This document shows positions 43,172 to 51,513 of a DNA stretch of 64,000 bases, in pieces. Source of the stretch: Mycolicibacterium stellerae (lineage in GTDB: Bacteria > Actinomycetota > Actinomycetes > Mycobacteriales > Mycobacteriaceae); NCBI RefSeq assembly GCF_003719305.1, contig NZ_RARC01000001.1, forward strand, positions 372,001-436,000, given 5' to 3'. Both the position numbers and the translations under genes were made by a program. Every line of letters begins with the position of its first letter. The first letter of the stretch is position 1. Under the pieces are notes generated by a model, which saw only the letters and a program-made list of their open reading frames with translations, did no database searches and was not told the origin of the DNA.

Positions 43172-44001
43172 TGCTTGCCGAAGACGGTCACCGCGGTCAG
43201 CTTGCCGTTGACAACGGGAGCGGCAACGCCCACATCCGTGAATTCACAGGTGAGGATGTTCGCCCGGTGTCCGGGGCTGTTCATCCACCAGGTCACGGCG
43301 GCGTCCGCGGTCGCACCGCCTCCGGTACCCCAGTAGACGTTCTCCGCCCAGCGTCCGACAGGGGCATAGCCGGCATCCGCAATACGCGAACCCGGATTGG
43401 AGCCGTCGGAACCGTCATGGCCAGTCACGCCACTGCTCTGCATGTCGTTGGCATGCCGACTGGCGGCTGCGTTCAGTTGCCCGTTGGATGCGAGTGGACC
43501 GCACCCGTTCGCGGCGCGCTGCGCGTTGATTCCGCCGAGCACGGCGCCGCTCTGGTCACTGCCGCCCGGGTTGTTGCCTCCGCCTCCGCCGCCACCGCCT
43601 GCGTTGGCGTTATTGGGCTTCAAGCCGCCCGTCGCGCCCACGCCCGCGTTGGCGTTTTGCTGCCAAGTTTCGGTGCGCCGCGCCGGCGTCACACAGATGG
43701 CGTCGCCGTCGTACCCTTCGCGCCACACCAAGCCATTGATGCAAGTGAGCGGCCCGTAGGGCCCGCCGCCTGCATAGCCGGCATCCTTGTTCGCGTTCTC
43801 CTGTTGGACGAGCGCAGCGATCGCCGGCGGGACGCAGACCATGTCGGTGTCGTTGGTCTTGCGCGGCACCTGACCGGCCACGTCGCCCTTTACGCAGCCG
43901 CCGTCGGCTTGGGCCGGAACCGTGAGGAGCAGGGATCCGAATACGGTCACCGCCAGCGCACAGATTGGCAAGATTGCCTGTGAAGTTGCCGTGTACTTCA
44001 T
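43168..44001 (-). CDS. Secreted CAP-domain protein (long form)
   Basis: A 277-residue exported protein: signal peptide (residues 1-32, ending PAQA), an N-terminal Cys-containing region, a Gly/Asn-rich linker, and a C-terminal CAP (SCP/PR-1) domain with RHANDMQSSG, GHDGSDGS and WWMNSPGHRANILTCEF. CAP domains in bacteria bind lipids or metals, and no enzymatic activity is assured; the classical His/Glu tetrad is only partly recognisable. ATG 44001, RBS AGGAGGGC just upstream. Shares its last ~125 residues with the next gene. Confidence 0.85.
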   Translation of the reverse strand: MKYTATSQAILPICALAVTVFGSLLLTVPAQADGGCVKGDVAGQVPRKTNDTDMVCVPPAIAALVQQENANKDAGYAGGGPYGPLTCINGLVWREGYDGDAICVTPARRTETWQQNANAGVGATGGLKPNNANAGGGGGGGGNNPGGSDQSGAVLGGINAQRAANGCGPLASNGQLNAAASRHANDMQSSGVTGHDGSDGSNPGSRIADAGYAPVGRWAENVYWGTGGGATADAAVTWWMNSPGHRANILTCEFTDVGVAAPVVNGKLTAVTVFGKH

Positions 44002-44129
44002 ATTTGCCCTCCTATGAGGCTGTCACGCGAGCAAGACGTCGCGCGGACAAGGTCACAGTAGGACCGCGGCAAGTTAACTGATATAGGGTGTTTCCCTACG
44101 TTTTTCAGACGAGCCACCCACAGGCAGGC

Positions 44130-44176
44130 GGTCGGCGCGCGCAGCTTCATCGTCCGCGCGCCACGGCCGCAAGGCG
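44130..44176 (+). pseudogene. Short relic resembling a segment of map
   Basis: About 43 bp, starting GCGCGCGCAGCTTCATCGTC, match the map gene around 42745-42790 at about 39 of 43 positions (counted by eye). In the matching frame both encode ARSFIV and PRPQ. The rest of the second map copy is not visible. Like map itself, it lies downstream-facing a CAP-domain gene. Confidence 0.6.
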
Positions 44177-44212
44177 CGGGCGTCGGGCGCGAGACAGCTC
44201 CGCGCGCTGGGT

Positions 44213-44713
44213 TCACGCCCTGCCGAAGTCCCCCGCCGCGGTCATCTTGTCCCCGCTGCTCACCGCCGAGAACCCGGCCTCGGTGAACCGGCAGTCAGTG
44301 ATGATCGCGCGGTGGCCCGGGCTGTTCATCCACGACGCAACCGCAGCGGTCGGGCTACCGCTTGCACCGGAACCCGAGAAGACGATCTCGCCGAGCGCGG
44401 CATACGGCGCGTAGCCCGCGTCCGTGACGCGCTGGGCAACCGATGAGCCATCCGAGCCGGTGTGGCCCACCGTTCCGGTCTCGAGCACGTCGTTGGCGTG
44501 CCGCGCGGCGGCCGCGGTCAGCTGCGGATTGGCCACAACGGGGCCACAGCCGTTCTCTGCCCGCGTTGCGTTGATCTGGCTCAGCACAGCGCCGCCCTGA
44601 TCAACACCCGCCGGTTCATCTGCCTTGGCGGGCACCGCGGCGAACATCGAACCGAAGACCGACACCGCCGCACATACCGAAAGCGACACCGAAGTTCTTC
44701 CTCTACTGACCAT
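44213..44713 (-). CDS. Secreted CAP-domain protein (short form)
   Basis: A 166-residue exported CAP protein: signal peptide (residues 1-32, ending VPAKA), then the CAP domain with RHANDVLETG, GHTGSDGS and SWMNSPGHRAIITDCRF. It is a paralogue of the upstream long form, lacking the Gly-rich linker. Start ATG 44713 preceded by a run of G (GGGGGG). Longer in-frame start at 44845 runs toward serC and is rejected. Confidence 0.85.
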   Translation of the reverse strand: MVSRGRTSVSLSVCAAVSVFGSMFAAVPAKADEPAGVDQGGAVLSQINATRAENGCGPVVANPQLTAAAARHANDVLETGTVGHTGSDGSSVAQRVTDAGYAPYAALGEIVFSGSGASGSPTAAVASWMNSPGHRAIITDCRFTEAGFSAVSSGDKMTAAGDFGRA

Positions 44714-44766
44714 GTCCCCCCAATCGGACTCGAACCGCAGCCCCCCGACCGGTATCTCAGTATTGA

Positions 44767-45981
<1,215 letters not shown>

Positions 45982-46008
45982 CCTGGGTGGCTCGGGCGTG
46001 TCGGCCAG

Positions 46009-46025
46009 GTAACAAGCCGATAACA
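46009..46025 (+). promoter_or_regulatory. GTAACA/ATAACA direct repeat upstream of sepH
   Basis: GTAACA (46009-46014) and ATAACA (46020-46025) are spaced 11 bp apart 64 bp upstream of sepH. The pattern resembles direct-repeat sites reported for the regulator MtrA, which governs division genes, but the match is from memory. Confidence 0.3.
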
Positions 46026-46088
46026 CAGTAGGGTGGGCTGCTAATCGGGCACGGCGTCCCGGCGCCAAAGAGCCCGGAGGAGGTCGGC

Positions 46089-46862
46089 ATGCGGGAACTC
46101 AAGGTCGTCGGACTCGACGTTGATGGCAAACGCATCATCTGCGAAACCGACGACGCAAGCGAGAAGTTCATCCTGCGCACCGACGACCGGTTGCGCGCTG
46201 CCGTGCGTGGCGATAGATCCGTTGCCAGCCAATCCCAATCCGATGCCGAGGTTCCAAACGTGCTGCGTCCCAAGGAGATTCAAGCCAGGATTCGCGCGGG
46301 CGCATCCGTCGAGCAGGTCGCGGAGTCGGCGGGCGTCGACGTGACCCGGGTGGAGCGGTTCGCCCACCCCGTTCTACTCGAACGGTCGCGTGCGGCCGAA
46401 CTGGCTACTGCGGCGCACCCCGTCCTCGCCGACGGTCCCGCGGTACTCACGCTGCTGGAGACCGTCACGTCGGCGCTGATCGCGCGCGGCCTCGACCCCG
46501 ACTCGGTCAACTGGGACGCCTGGCGCAACGAGGACGGACGCTGGACGGTGCAGCTGTCGTGGCGGGCCGGACATTCCGACAACACCGCACATTTCCGGTT
46601 CACCCCCGGCGCCCATGGCGGCACCGTCACCGCATTCGACGACGCCGCCTGCGAGTTGATCGATCCCGACTTCGCAAGGCCGCTGCGGCCGGTCGCGCCG
46701 GTCGCGCCGCTGGCGATCGAAGAACCCGAGCCGCCGGTGCAGGTCGAAGAGGCGCCAGAGCCGCCGAAGCCGGCCCGCACGCCGCGCGCCCGCAAGGGCA
46801 AGCCGCCGGTTCCGGCCTGGGAAGACGTGTTGCTCGGCGTGCGATCCAGCGGCCAGGGCTAG
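46089..46862 (+). CDS. sepH: SepH, FtsZ-binding division protein
   Basis: A 257-residue DUF3071/SepH protein. N-terminal strands (ELKVVGLDVDGKRIICET) and a helix-turn-helix-like middle (RPKEIQARIRAGASVEQVAESAGVDVTRVERFAHPV) match the family, which binds and organises FtsZ in actinobacteria. A Pro/Glu/Ala-rich stretch and a basic end (TPRARKGKPPVP) follow. Start ATG 46089 with GGAGGAGG. Its stop shares CTAG with the convergent DUF2537 gene. Confidence 0.9.
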   Translation: MRELKVVGLDVDGKRIICETDDASEKFILRTDDRLRAAVRGDRSVASQSQSDAEVPNVLRPKEIQARIRAGASVEQVAESAGVDVTRVERFAHPVLLERSRAAELATAAHPVLADGPAVLTLLETVTSALIARGLDPDSVNWDAWRNEDGRWTVQLSWRAGHSDNTAHFRFTPGAHGGTVTAFDDAACELIDPDFARPLRPVAPVAPLAIEEPEPPVQVEEAPEPPKPARTPRARKGKPPVPAWEDVLLGVRSSGQG

Positions 46863-47128
46863 CCCAAGGTCAACGCGAGCAGCGCCAGCCAGGCGCCTGC
46901 GACGCCGACGCCGAGCCCGAGCACGAACCAGCGCAAGACCGGTGTTGTGCGCCATCCCCACACCGTCGGCGCCAGACCGCCGACGGCGACCAGGTTCAAC
47001 CCGGCCGCCAGCAGCGGATGTACGCGGATCAATCCCATGCTCAGCACCACCACCGCGCCCGCGGTCACCACTGCGACGAATCCCGCCACCGTCAGCCCGG
47101 TTCCCCACGGCGTGGCGTCGTCAGTCAC
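46859..47128 (-). CDS. DUF2537 membrane protein
   Basis: An 89-residue protein with three hydrophobic helices (residues 11-30, 36-54, 64-86) and almost no loops, of the DUF2537 family; equivalent of Rv0882. Start ATG 47128, overlapping the stop of the RNA methyltransferase gene. Function unknown. Confidence 0.82.
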   Translation of the reverse strand: MTDDATPWGTGLTVAGFVAVVTAGAVVVLSMGLIRVHPLLAAGLNLVAVGGLAPTVWGWRTTPVLRWFVLGLGVGVAGAWLALLALTLG

Positions 47129-47967
47129 CGGCCCAATCTAACCCGCTCGTAGAACGCCAGCGCGGCGGCGGTCGCCACGTTCAGCGAATCGGTGCCACGT
47201 GACATCGGGATCCGAACCCGGATGTCGCTGGCCCGCATCGTCGTCTCGGTCAGACCGGGCCCCTCGGCGCCGACGAGAATCGCCACGCGGTCGTCGGCGA
47301 CCGTCGCCATCGCCTCGGACAGCGTGGCGGCATCACGGTCGGGCGTCATCGCCAACAGCCGAAAGCCGTTGTCCCGCAATATGGCCAGATCTGCGGGCCA
47401 TGCCGCCGCCCAGGCATACGGCACCAGCAACGCATGGCCCATCGACACCCGCACCGCGCGCCGGTACAGCGGGTCGGCGCAGCCGGTGCCGAACACCACC
47501 GCGTCGACGTCAAGGCCGGCGGCGTTACGGAAAATCGAACCGAGGTTCTCGTGGTCGTTGACGCCTTCGAGCACCGCGACGGTGCGCGCGCCGTCGCACA
47601 CCTGCTCGACCGTCAGCTCGCCTGGCCTGGGTGCGGCGGCGAGCACCCCGCGGTTGAGGTGGAACCCGACGATGTCGGCCATCACTTCGGCGCTCGCCCG
47701 GTAGTAGGGCGCGTCGGTGGCATCGAGGTCGGCGGCCAGTTCTCGCAGCCGTCGGTCGGTGCCGAGCATGGCGCGCGGCCGAAACCGGGACGCCAGCATC
47801 CGCTGCACCACAAGCACGCCCTCGGCGATCACCAAACCCCTGCCGGACGGCAGATCGGGCCTGCGGTCGACGCTGTTGAGGTCGCGGAAATCGTCAAGCC
47901 GCGGGTCGGCGGGGTCGTCGACATCGATCACCGAACCCATTCCGGCTCGCTCGTGCCCAGCGCTCAC
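47125..47967 (-). CDS. SpoU/TrmH-family RNA 2'-O-methyltransferase
   Basis: A 280-residue SPOUT methyltransferase. The knot-forming motifs are [24 protein letters not shown] and [18 protein letters not shown]. An N-terminal substrate-binding domain precedes it. It should methylate a ribose in rRNA or tRNA using S-adenosylmethionine; equivalent of Rv0881. GTG at 47967 overlaps the MarR stop (GTGA); a start at 47940 is possible. Downstream in the same operon is the DUF2537 gene. Confidence 0.88.
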   Translation of the reverse strand: MSAGHERAGMGSVIDVDDPADPRLDDFRDLNSVDRRPDLPSGRGLVIAEGVLVVQRMLASRFRPRAMLGTDRRLRELAADLDATDAPYYRASAEVMADIVGFHLNRGVLAAAPRPGELTVEQVCDGARTVAVLEGVNDHENLGSIFRNAAGLDVDAVVFGTGCADPLYRRAVRVSMGHALLVPYAWAAAWPADLAILRDNGFRLLAMTPDRDAATLSEAMATVADDRVAILVGAEGPGLTETTMRASDIRVRIPMSRGTDSLNVATAAALAFYERVRLGR

Positions 47968-48395
47968 GCGCTTTCGTCGACGAGCGCCGACATCAGGTCG
48001 GCGGCCACGAGCAGGGCCTTCCGTTGGTCCGCATCGAACTGCGAAAGCCGCGCCTTGAGCCATTCCTGGCTGGCTTTGCGCTCGGCTTCGATCAGTTCCG
48101 TACCGGACGGCGATACCGACACCAGAATCTGGCGGCCGTCAGCGGGATGCGCGCTGCGCGCCACGAACCCGAGCTCGGCGAGTGAGGCAATGACGCGGGT
48201 CATCGACGGCGGCCGGACTCTTTCCCGCGTAGCTAACGCCCCCGGCGTCATCGCGCCCTCTTTAGCCAGGGTCGATAGCGCCGATAACTGCGATAGCGAA
48301 ACTGGGGAATCCGGACGGCGAAACCGCAATTGGCGTGCCAAACGCATGACCGCCAGCGATAAGTCACTCGCCAATCGGGACTCCGCATCCTTCAC
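47964..48395 (-). CDS. MarR-family regulator (Rv0880-like)
   Basis: A 143-residue MarR protein (winged helix, [19 protein letters not shown] recognition helix, [11 protein letters not shown] wing). The M. tuberculosis equivalent Rv0880 is implicated in acid pH response. GTG start at 48395; TATTCT lies 7 nt upstream, the leaderless pattern. A palindromic site just upstream would allow autorepression. It is transcribed together with the methyltransferase gene. Confidence 0.88.
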   Translation of the reverse strand: MKDAESRLASDLSLAVMRLARQLRFRRPDSPVSLSQLSALSTLAKEGAMTPGALATRERVRPPSMTRVIASLAELGFVARSAHPADGRQILVSVSPSGTELIEAERKASQEWLKARLSQFDADQRKALLVAADLMSALVDESA

Positions 48396-48419
48396 AAGGC
48401 AAAGAATAGCCAGAGGATG

Positions 48420-48435
48420 TTGCTGCGCGTAGCAA
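48420..48435. promoter_or_regulatory. Candidate MarR operator upstream of the Rv0880-like gene
   Basis: TTGCT-GCGCGT-AGCAA, a 16-bp near-palindrome 25 bp upstream of the MarR start, overlapping its promoter region; it may also act on the divergent DUF2530 gene. Confidence 0.5.
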
Positions 48436-48471
48436 AACAGGGCGGGCTTTCGTTCTGAATACCCGGCGGGC

Positions 48472-48484
48472 TAGGTTGTCGTCA
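48472..48484 (+). promoter_or_regulatory. Leaderless promoter of the DUF2530 gene
   Basis: TAGGTT (48472-48477) lies 7 nt before the ATG at 48485, which supports that start over the upstream TTG at 48476. Confidence 0.5.
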
Positions 48485-48748
48485 ATGAGCGCAGAACCTC
48501 CCGAGCCCGGTCAGCCGGAACCGCCTGCCCTGCCCACGATCCTGCTCGAACCGTGGCCGGTCATCATCGTGGTCGCGGTGGGCTGGTTGGTAGCCGCGAT
48601 CCTGGCATTCACGGTCGCGGGGCTACACGATTGGCGGCCCATAGCGGTGGCCGGACTCGGGGTCGGTGTCCTGGGCACGTCGATCTTCCTTTGGCAGCGT
48701 CACGCCGTGCGCCGCGGATCCCGCGGCGCGCAGAGCGGCCTGCGCTGA
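48485..48748 (+). CDS. DUF2530 membrane protein
   Basis: An 87-residue protein: a Pro-rich N-terminus, two hydrophobic helices (residues about 24-44 and 52-70) and a basic C-terminus (RHAVRRGSRG). DUF2530 family, equivalent of Rv0879c. The ATG at 48485 is preferred over a TTG nine bases earlier. Function unknown. Confidence 0.8.
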   Translation: MSAEPPEPGQPEPPALPTILLEPWPVIIVVAVGWLVAAILAFTVAGLHDWRPIAVAGLGVGVLGTSIFLWQRHAVRRGSRGAQSGLR

Positions 48749-48781
48749 ACTCCACCAGAGAGCCGTCGAAAGGAGAAAGCA

Positions 48782-49234
48782 GTGGTGCAGCCGCTATTGC
48801 AGACACAGATCGATATCAACGCTCCGGTCGACAAGGTGTGGGCCTTGATCTCCGATTTCAGCCGAATGCCGCAATGGAGCCCGCAGTGCCGGTTGATGAA
48901 GGCGTTCGGCCCGCTGCGGCCGGGCACCCGAACGATCAACGTCAACCGCCGCAACTTTCTGTACTGGCCGACGACGAGCACGGTCACCGAAGTCATTCCG
49001 GATAAGAAGCTGGCGTTCCGGGTGAACACCAACAACACCATTTGGAGCTATGAACTGGAGCCGACCGAAAACGGCACCCGGGTGGTGGAGAGCAGGCACG
49101 CCGAGAACGGCGTGAAGGCCGTCCCGAACCTCACGGTGCAGACATTGTTCGGCGGCGTACCGAATTTCGAACGCGAACTCATCGACGGCATGAACACCTC
49201 GCTGGCACGCATCAAGGCGGCGGCCGAAAGTTGA
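48782..49234 (+). CDS. SRPBCC-family protein
   Basis: A 150-residue START-like protein: DINAPVDKVWALISDFSRMPQWSP at the start and a long C-terminal helix (NTSLARIKAAAE). Probably binds a hydrophobic ligand or acts as a cyclase. GTG at 48782 after AAAGGAG. It overlaps the AraC gene by 4 bp, so the two are translated together. It is not part of the M. tuberculosis gene order at this point. Confidence 0.78.
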   Translation: MVQPLLQTQIDINAPVDKVWALISDFSRMPQWSPQCRLMKAFGPLRPGTRTINVNRRNFLYWPTTSTVTEVIPDKKLAFRVNTNNTIWSYELEPTENGTRVVESRHAENGVKAVPNLTVQTLFGGVPNFERELIDGMNTSLARIKAAAES

Positions 49235-49680
49235 CCGGCACGCCGGCCGAGCAGCAGCGTCTGCGCGACCTCAAGCTGTTGCGCAGCGTCCGCGACCGGA
49301 TGGATCGCGAATACGCGCAGCCGCTCGACGTCGAGGCACTCGCCCGCGGCGTCAACATGTCGGCGGGCCACCTGTCCCGACGATTCAAGCTCGCATACGG
49401 CGAGTCGCCCTACTCCTATCTGATGACCCGGCGCATCGAGCGGGCGATGGCCCTGCTGCGTGGTGGCGATCTCAGCGTCACCGAGGTGTGCTTCGCGGTG
49501 GGCTGCTCATCGCTTGGCACCTTCAGCACACGGTTCACCGAGCTGGTGGGCATGTCGCCAAGCGCGTACCGCGAACAGACCGCGGGCGCCACGCCCGCGA
49601 TGCCGTCGTGCGTGGAGAAGCAGGTGACTCGACCGATCAGGAATCGAGAAGCGCCTGCCGCGCGACTGCACCTAGCGTGA
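49231..49680 (+). CDS. AraC-family regulator, DNA-binding domain only
   Basis: A 149-residue protein with two AraC helix-turn-helix motifs (MSAGHLSRRFKLAYGESP, and VTEVCFAVGCSSLGTFSTRF, then GMSPSAYR) and no N-terminal ligand domain. TTG start at 49231 overlaps the SRPBCC stop. It may regulate this four-gene group or itself; there is no inducer domain. A basic C-terminal end follows. Confidence 0.83.
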   Translation: MTGTPAEQQRLRDLKLLRSVRDRMDREYAQPLDVEALARGVNMSAGHLSRRFKLAYGESPYSYLMTRRIERAMALLRGGDLSVTEVCFAVGCSSLGTFSTRFTELVGMSPSAYREQTAGATPAMPSCVEKQVTRPIRNREAPAARLHLA

Positions 49681-49685
49681 GCGGC

Positions 49686-50096
49686 ATGGACATCACAATC
49701 AACGCGAGCTTCCTGCCCCACGAAGATCCCGAGCAGTCACTGGCGTTCTATCGCGACGCTCTCGGGTTCGAGGTCCGCAAGGACGTCGGACGCAACACGA
49801 TGCGTTGGATCACCATCGGCCCTGCCGGCAGGCCGGATATGAACATCGTGTTGACGCCGCCTGCCGCTGATCCTGGCGTCACCGAGGACGAACGGCGGGT
49901 CATCGCCGAGATGATGGCCAAAGGCACCTACGCCAGCATCATGCTGGCCACCACCGATCTCGACGCCGTATTCGAGCGGGCACAGGCCAGCGGCGCCGAC
50001 GTCATGCAGGAGCCCACCGACCAGCCGTGGGGCTCGCGCGACTGCGCCCTGCGTGATCCCGCGGGCAACACCGTCCGCATCCAGGAGGTGAGCTGA
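49686..50096 (+). CDS. VOC-family protein
   Basis: A 136-residue glyoxalase/bleomycin-resistance-fold protein with PHEDPEQSLAFYRDALGFEV at the start and GSRDCALRDPAGNTVRIQE at the end. The ATG at 49686, 5 bp after the AraC stop, is the only start outside the AraC gene. Could be a dioxygenase or resistance-type protein; the metal ligands are not fully conserved by eye. Confidence 0.8.
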   Translation: MDITINASFLPHEDPEQSLAFYRDALGFEVRKDVGRNTMRWITIGPAGRPDMNIVLTPPAADPGVTEDERRVIAEMMAKGTYASIMLATTDLDAVFERAQASGADVMQEPTDQPWGSRDCALRDPAGNTVRIQEVS

Positions 50097-50100
50097 GGCA

Positions 50101-50463
50101 GTGAGTGAGGCCGCCGAGAAGATCGACGCCCGAATCGAGGAACTTGGTGACTGGCGGGGCGAAACGCTCGCGCGGATCCGAGAACTCATCAAGAAGGCCG
50201 AGCCCGATGTCGTCGAGGAGTGGAAGTGGCGGGGGGTTCCAGTCTGGTACCACGACGGAATGATCTGCACCGGTGAGGTTTACAAGAGCTACGTCAAGGT
50301 GACGTTCGCGAAGGGCGCGTCGCTGAGAGATCCGTCGGGCTTGTTCAACTCCAGTCTCGACGGCAACACTCGCCGGGCCATCGACATTCACGAGAACGAC
50401 GGGCTCGACGAGAAGGCGTTCAAGGCGCTCGTTCGGGCCGCGGTCGAGTTCAACACGCGATAG
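50101..50463 (+). CDS. DUF1801 protein
   Basis: A 120-residue protein of the DUF1801 family (EEWKWRGVPVWYHDGMICTGEV, VKVTFAKGASL, then DIHENDGLDEKAF), a small YdhG-like domain common next to VOC genes. GTG at 50101 follows the VOC stop by 4 bp. Function unknown; the four genes from 48782 to 50463 form one tight operon. Confidence 0.8.
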   Translation: MSEAAEKIDARIEELGDWRGETLARIRELIKKAEPDVVEEWKWRGVPVWYHDGMICTGEVYKSYVKVTFAKGASLRDPSGLFNSSLDGNTRRAIDIHENDGLDEKAFKALVRAAVEFNTR

Positions 50464-50479
50464 GCCGCACTCGGCCCCG

Positions 50480-51445
50480 TTACGTCGAGGGCTGATCGCT
50501 CTCGTCGCCCGGCGCGGACTGCTCGTCGTCGCCTGCGGGCTGCTCGGACTCGTCGGTCGGCGCTGCCTGCTCGTCGTCGCCGGCTTCCGGTTCCTCGGCG
50601 GTGTCCGATACTTCCGGTGCCTCAGCGGCGCTGGCTTCTGGCTCCTCAGCGGCGCTGGCTTCCGGTGCCTCGACGACTTCGACAACACCATCGTCAAAGG
50701 GGTCATAGAGCGGTGAGCCGGCTCCTGCGGGTGCCGGGGTGTCCGAGTGAGCCCCACAGCCGTATTCGGCATCGACCACACGGCCGTCTGCGGAGAACTC
50801 GTTGGCGCACGCGCCGAACATCAATCCGAGGGCCCCCGACAGCGGCAGGTAAAAGCCGCAGTCCCGACACACCCGGCGGGTGGATCGGGCCATCGCCGAG
50901 CCCGGCCCGAAGTCGCCGTCGTGCCATCTCTGGGCGGCCTCCACACGACCCAGTTGGCTCAGCAGCCGCCGTCGGCCCAGACCCAGCTCGTAGGCGACCT
51001 CGTCGATCGCAGGGTCACCGGTCGCGGAAAAGCCGGGCACGAGGCGTTCGTCCTCGGACGGCGTGGCGAGCAGGTCGCCTGGACCGAGGTCACCTGGGCG
51101 CAGACGTTCATTCCAGGGCACCCACTGTGGCGCCAGCAGCGCCGTCGGCCCCGGCACCAACACCACCTCGCTGATCGTCGCGTGGTCGGCACCGGGATGC
51201 GCGGCCACCACCACGGCCCACTGCCAGCCCTGATAGCCGGGCAGGTTGGCCAGGAACCGATGGGTGGCGGCAGTGGGGTCGTCGAACGTCGCGCCCAGAT
51301 ACTCGCCGACGGCGTCGCCGCTGTGCTCGACGATCGCCGCGCGCGCCAAGTCGACGGCGCCCGTCAGCACCGCTTCCAAGTCCGCCGACGGCTCCATCGC
51401 CGACGCAGCCGAGCCGTCCCCGGTGGATTCCGTCACGCTGTCCAC
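50480..51445 (-). CDS. DUF3027 protein with acidic repeat tail
   Basis: A 321-residue protein of the DUF3027 family, equivalent of Rv0877. The core (residues about 20-230) contains GYQGWQWAVVVAAHPG, RRVCRDCGFYLPLSG and a further CANEF Cys, a possible zinc site. The last 85 residues are acidic, built from repeated EASAAEEPEASA/DDEQ units, encoded by tandem DNA repeats near 50580-50670. GTG at 51445 chosen; an upstream start at 51484 and an internal ATG are alternatives. Function unknown. Confidence 0.75.
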   Translation of the reverse strand: MDSVTESTGDGSAASAMEPSADLEAVLTGAVDLARAAIVEHSGDAVGEYLGATFDDPTAATHRFLANLPGYQGWQWAVVVAAHPGADHATISEVVLVPGPTALLAPQWVPWNERLRPGDLGPGDLLATPSEDERLVPGFSATGDPAIDEVAYELGLGRRRLLSQLGRVEAAQRWHDGDFGPGSAMARSTRRVCRDCGFYLPLSGALGLMFGACANEFSADGRVVDAEYGCGAHSDTPAPAGAGSPLYDPFDDGVVEVVEAPEASAAEEPEASAAEAPEVSDTAEEPEAGDDEQAAPTDESEQPAGDDEQSAPGDESDQPST

Positions 51446-51513
51446 GTGCTTAATAGTGCCTGACCGGCGAGCGCACAGCCACACCCGGTCGGCTGCACGA
51501 CGCCGTCATCGCA

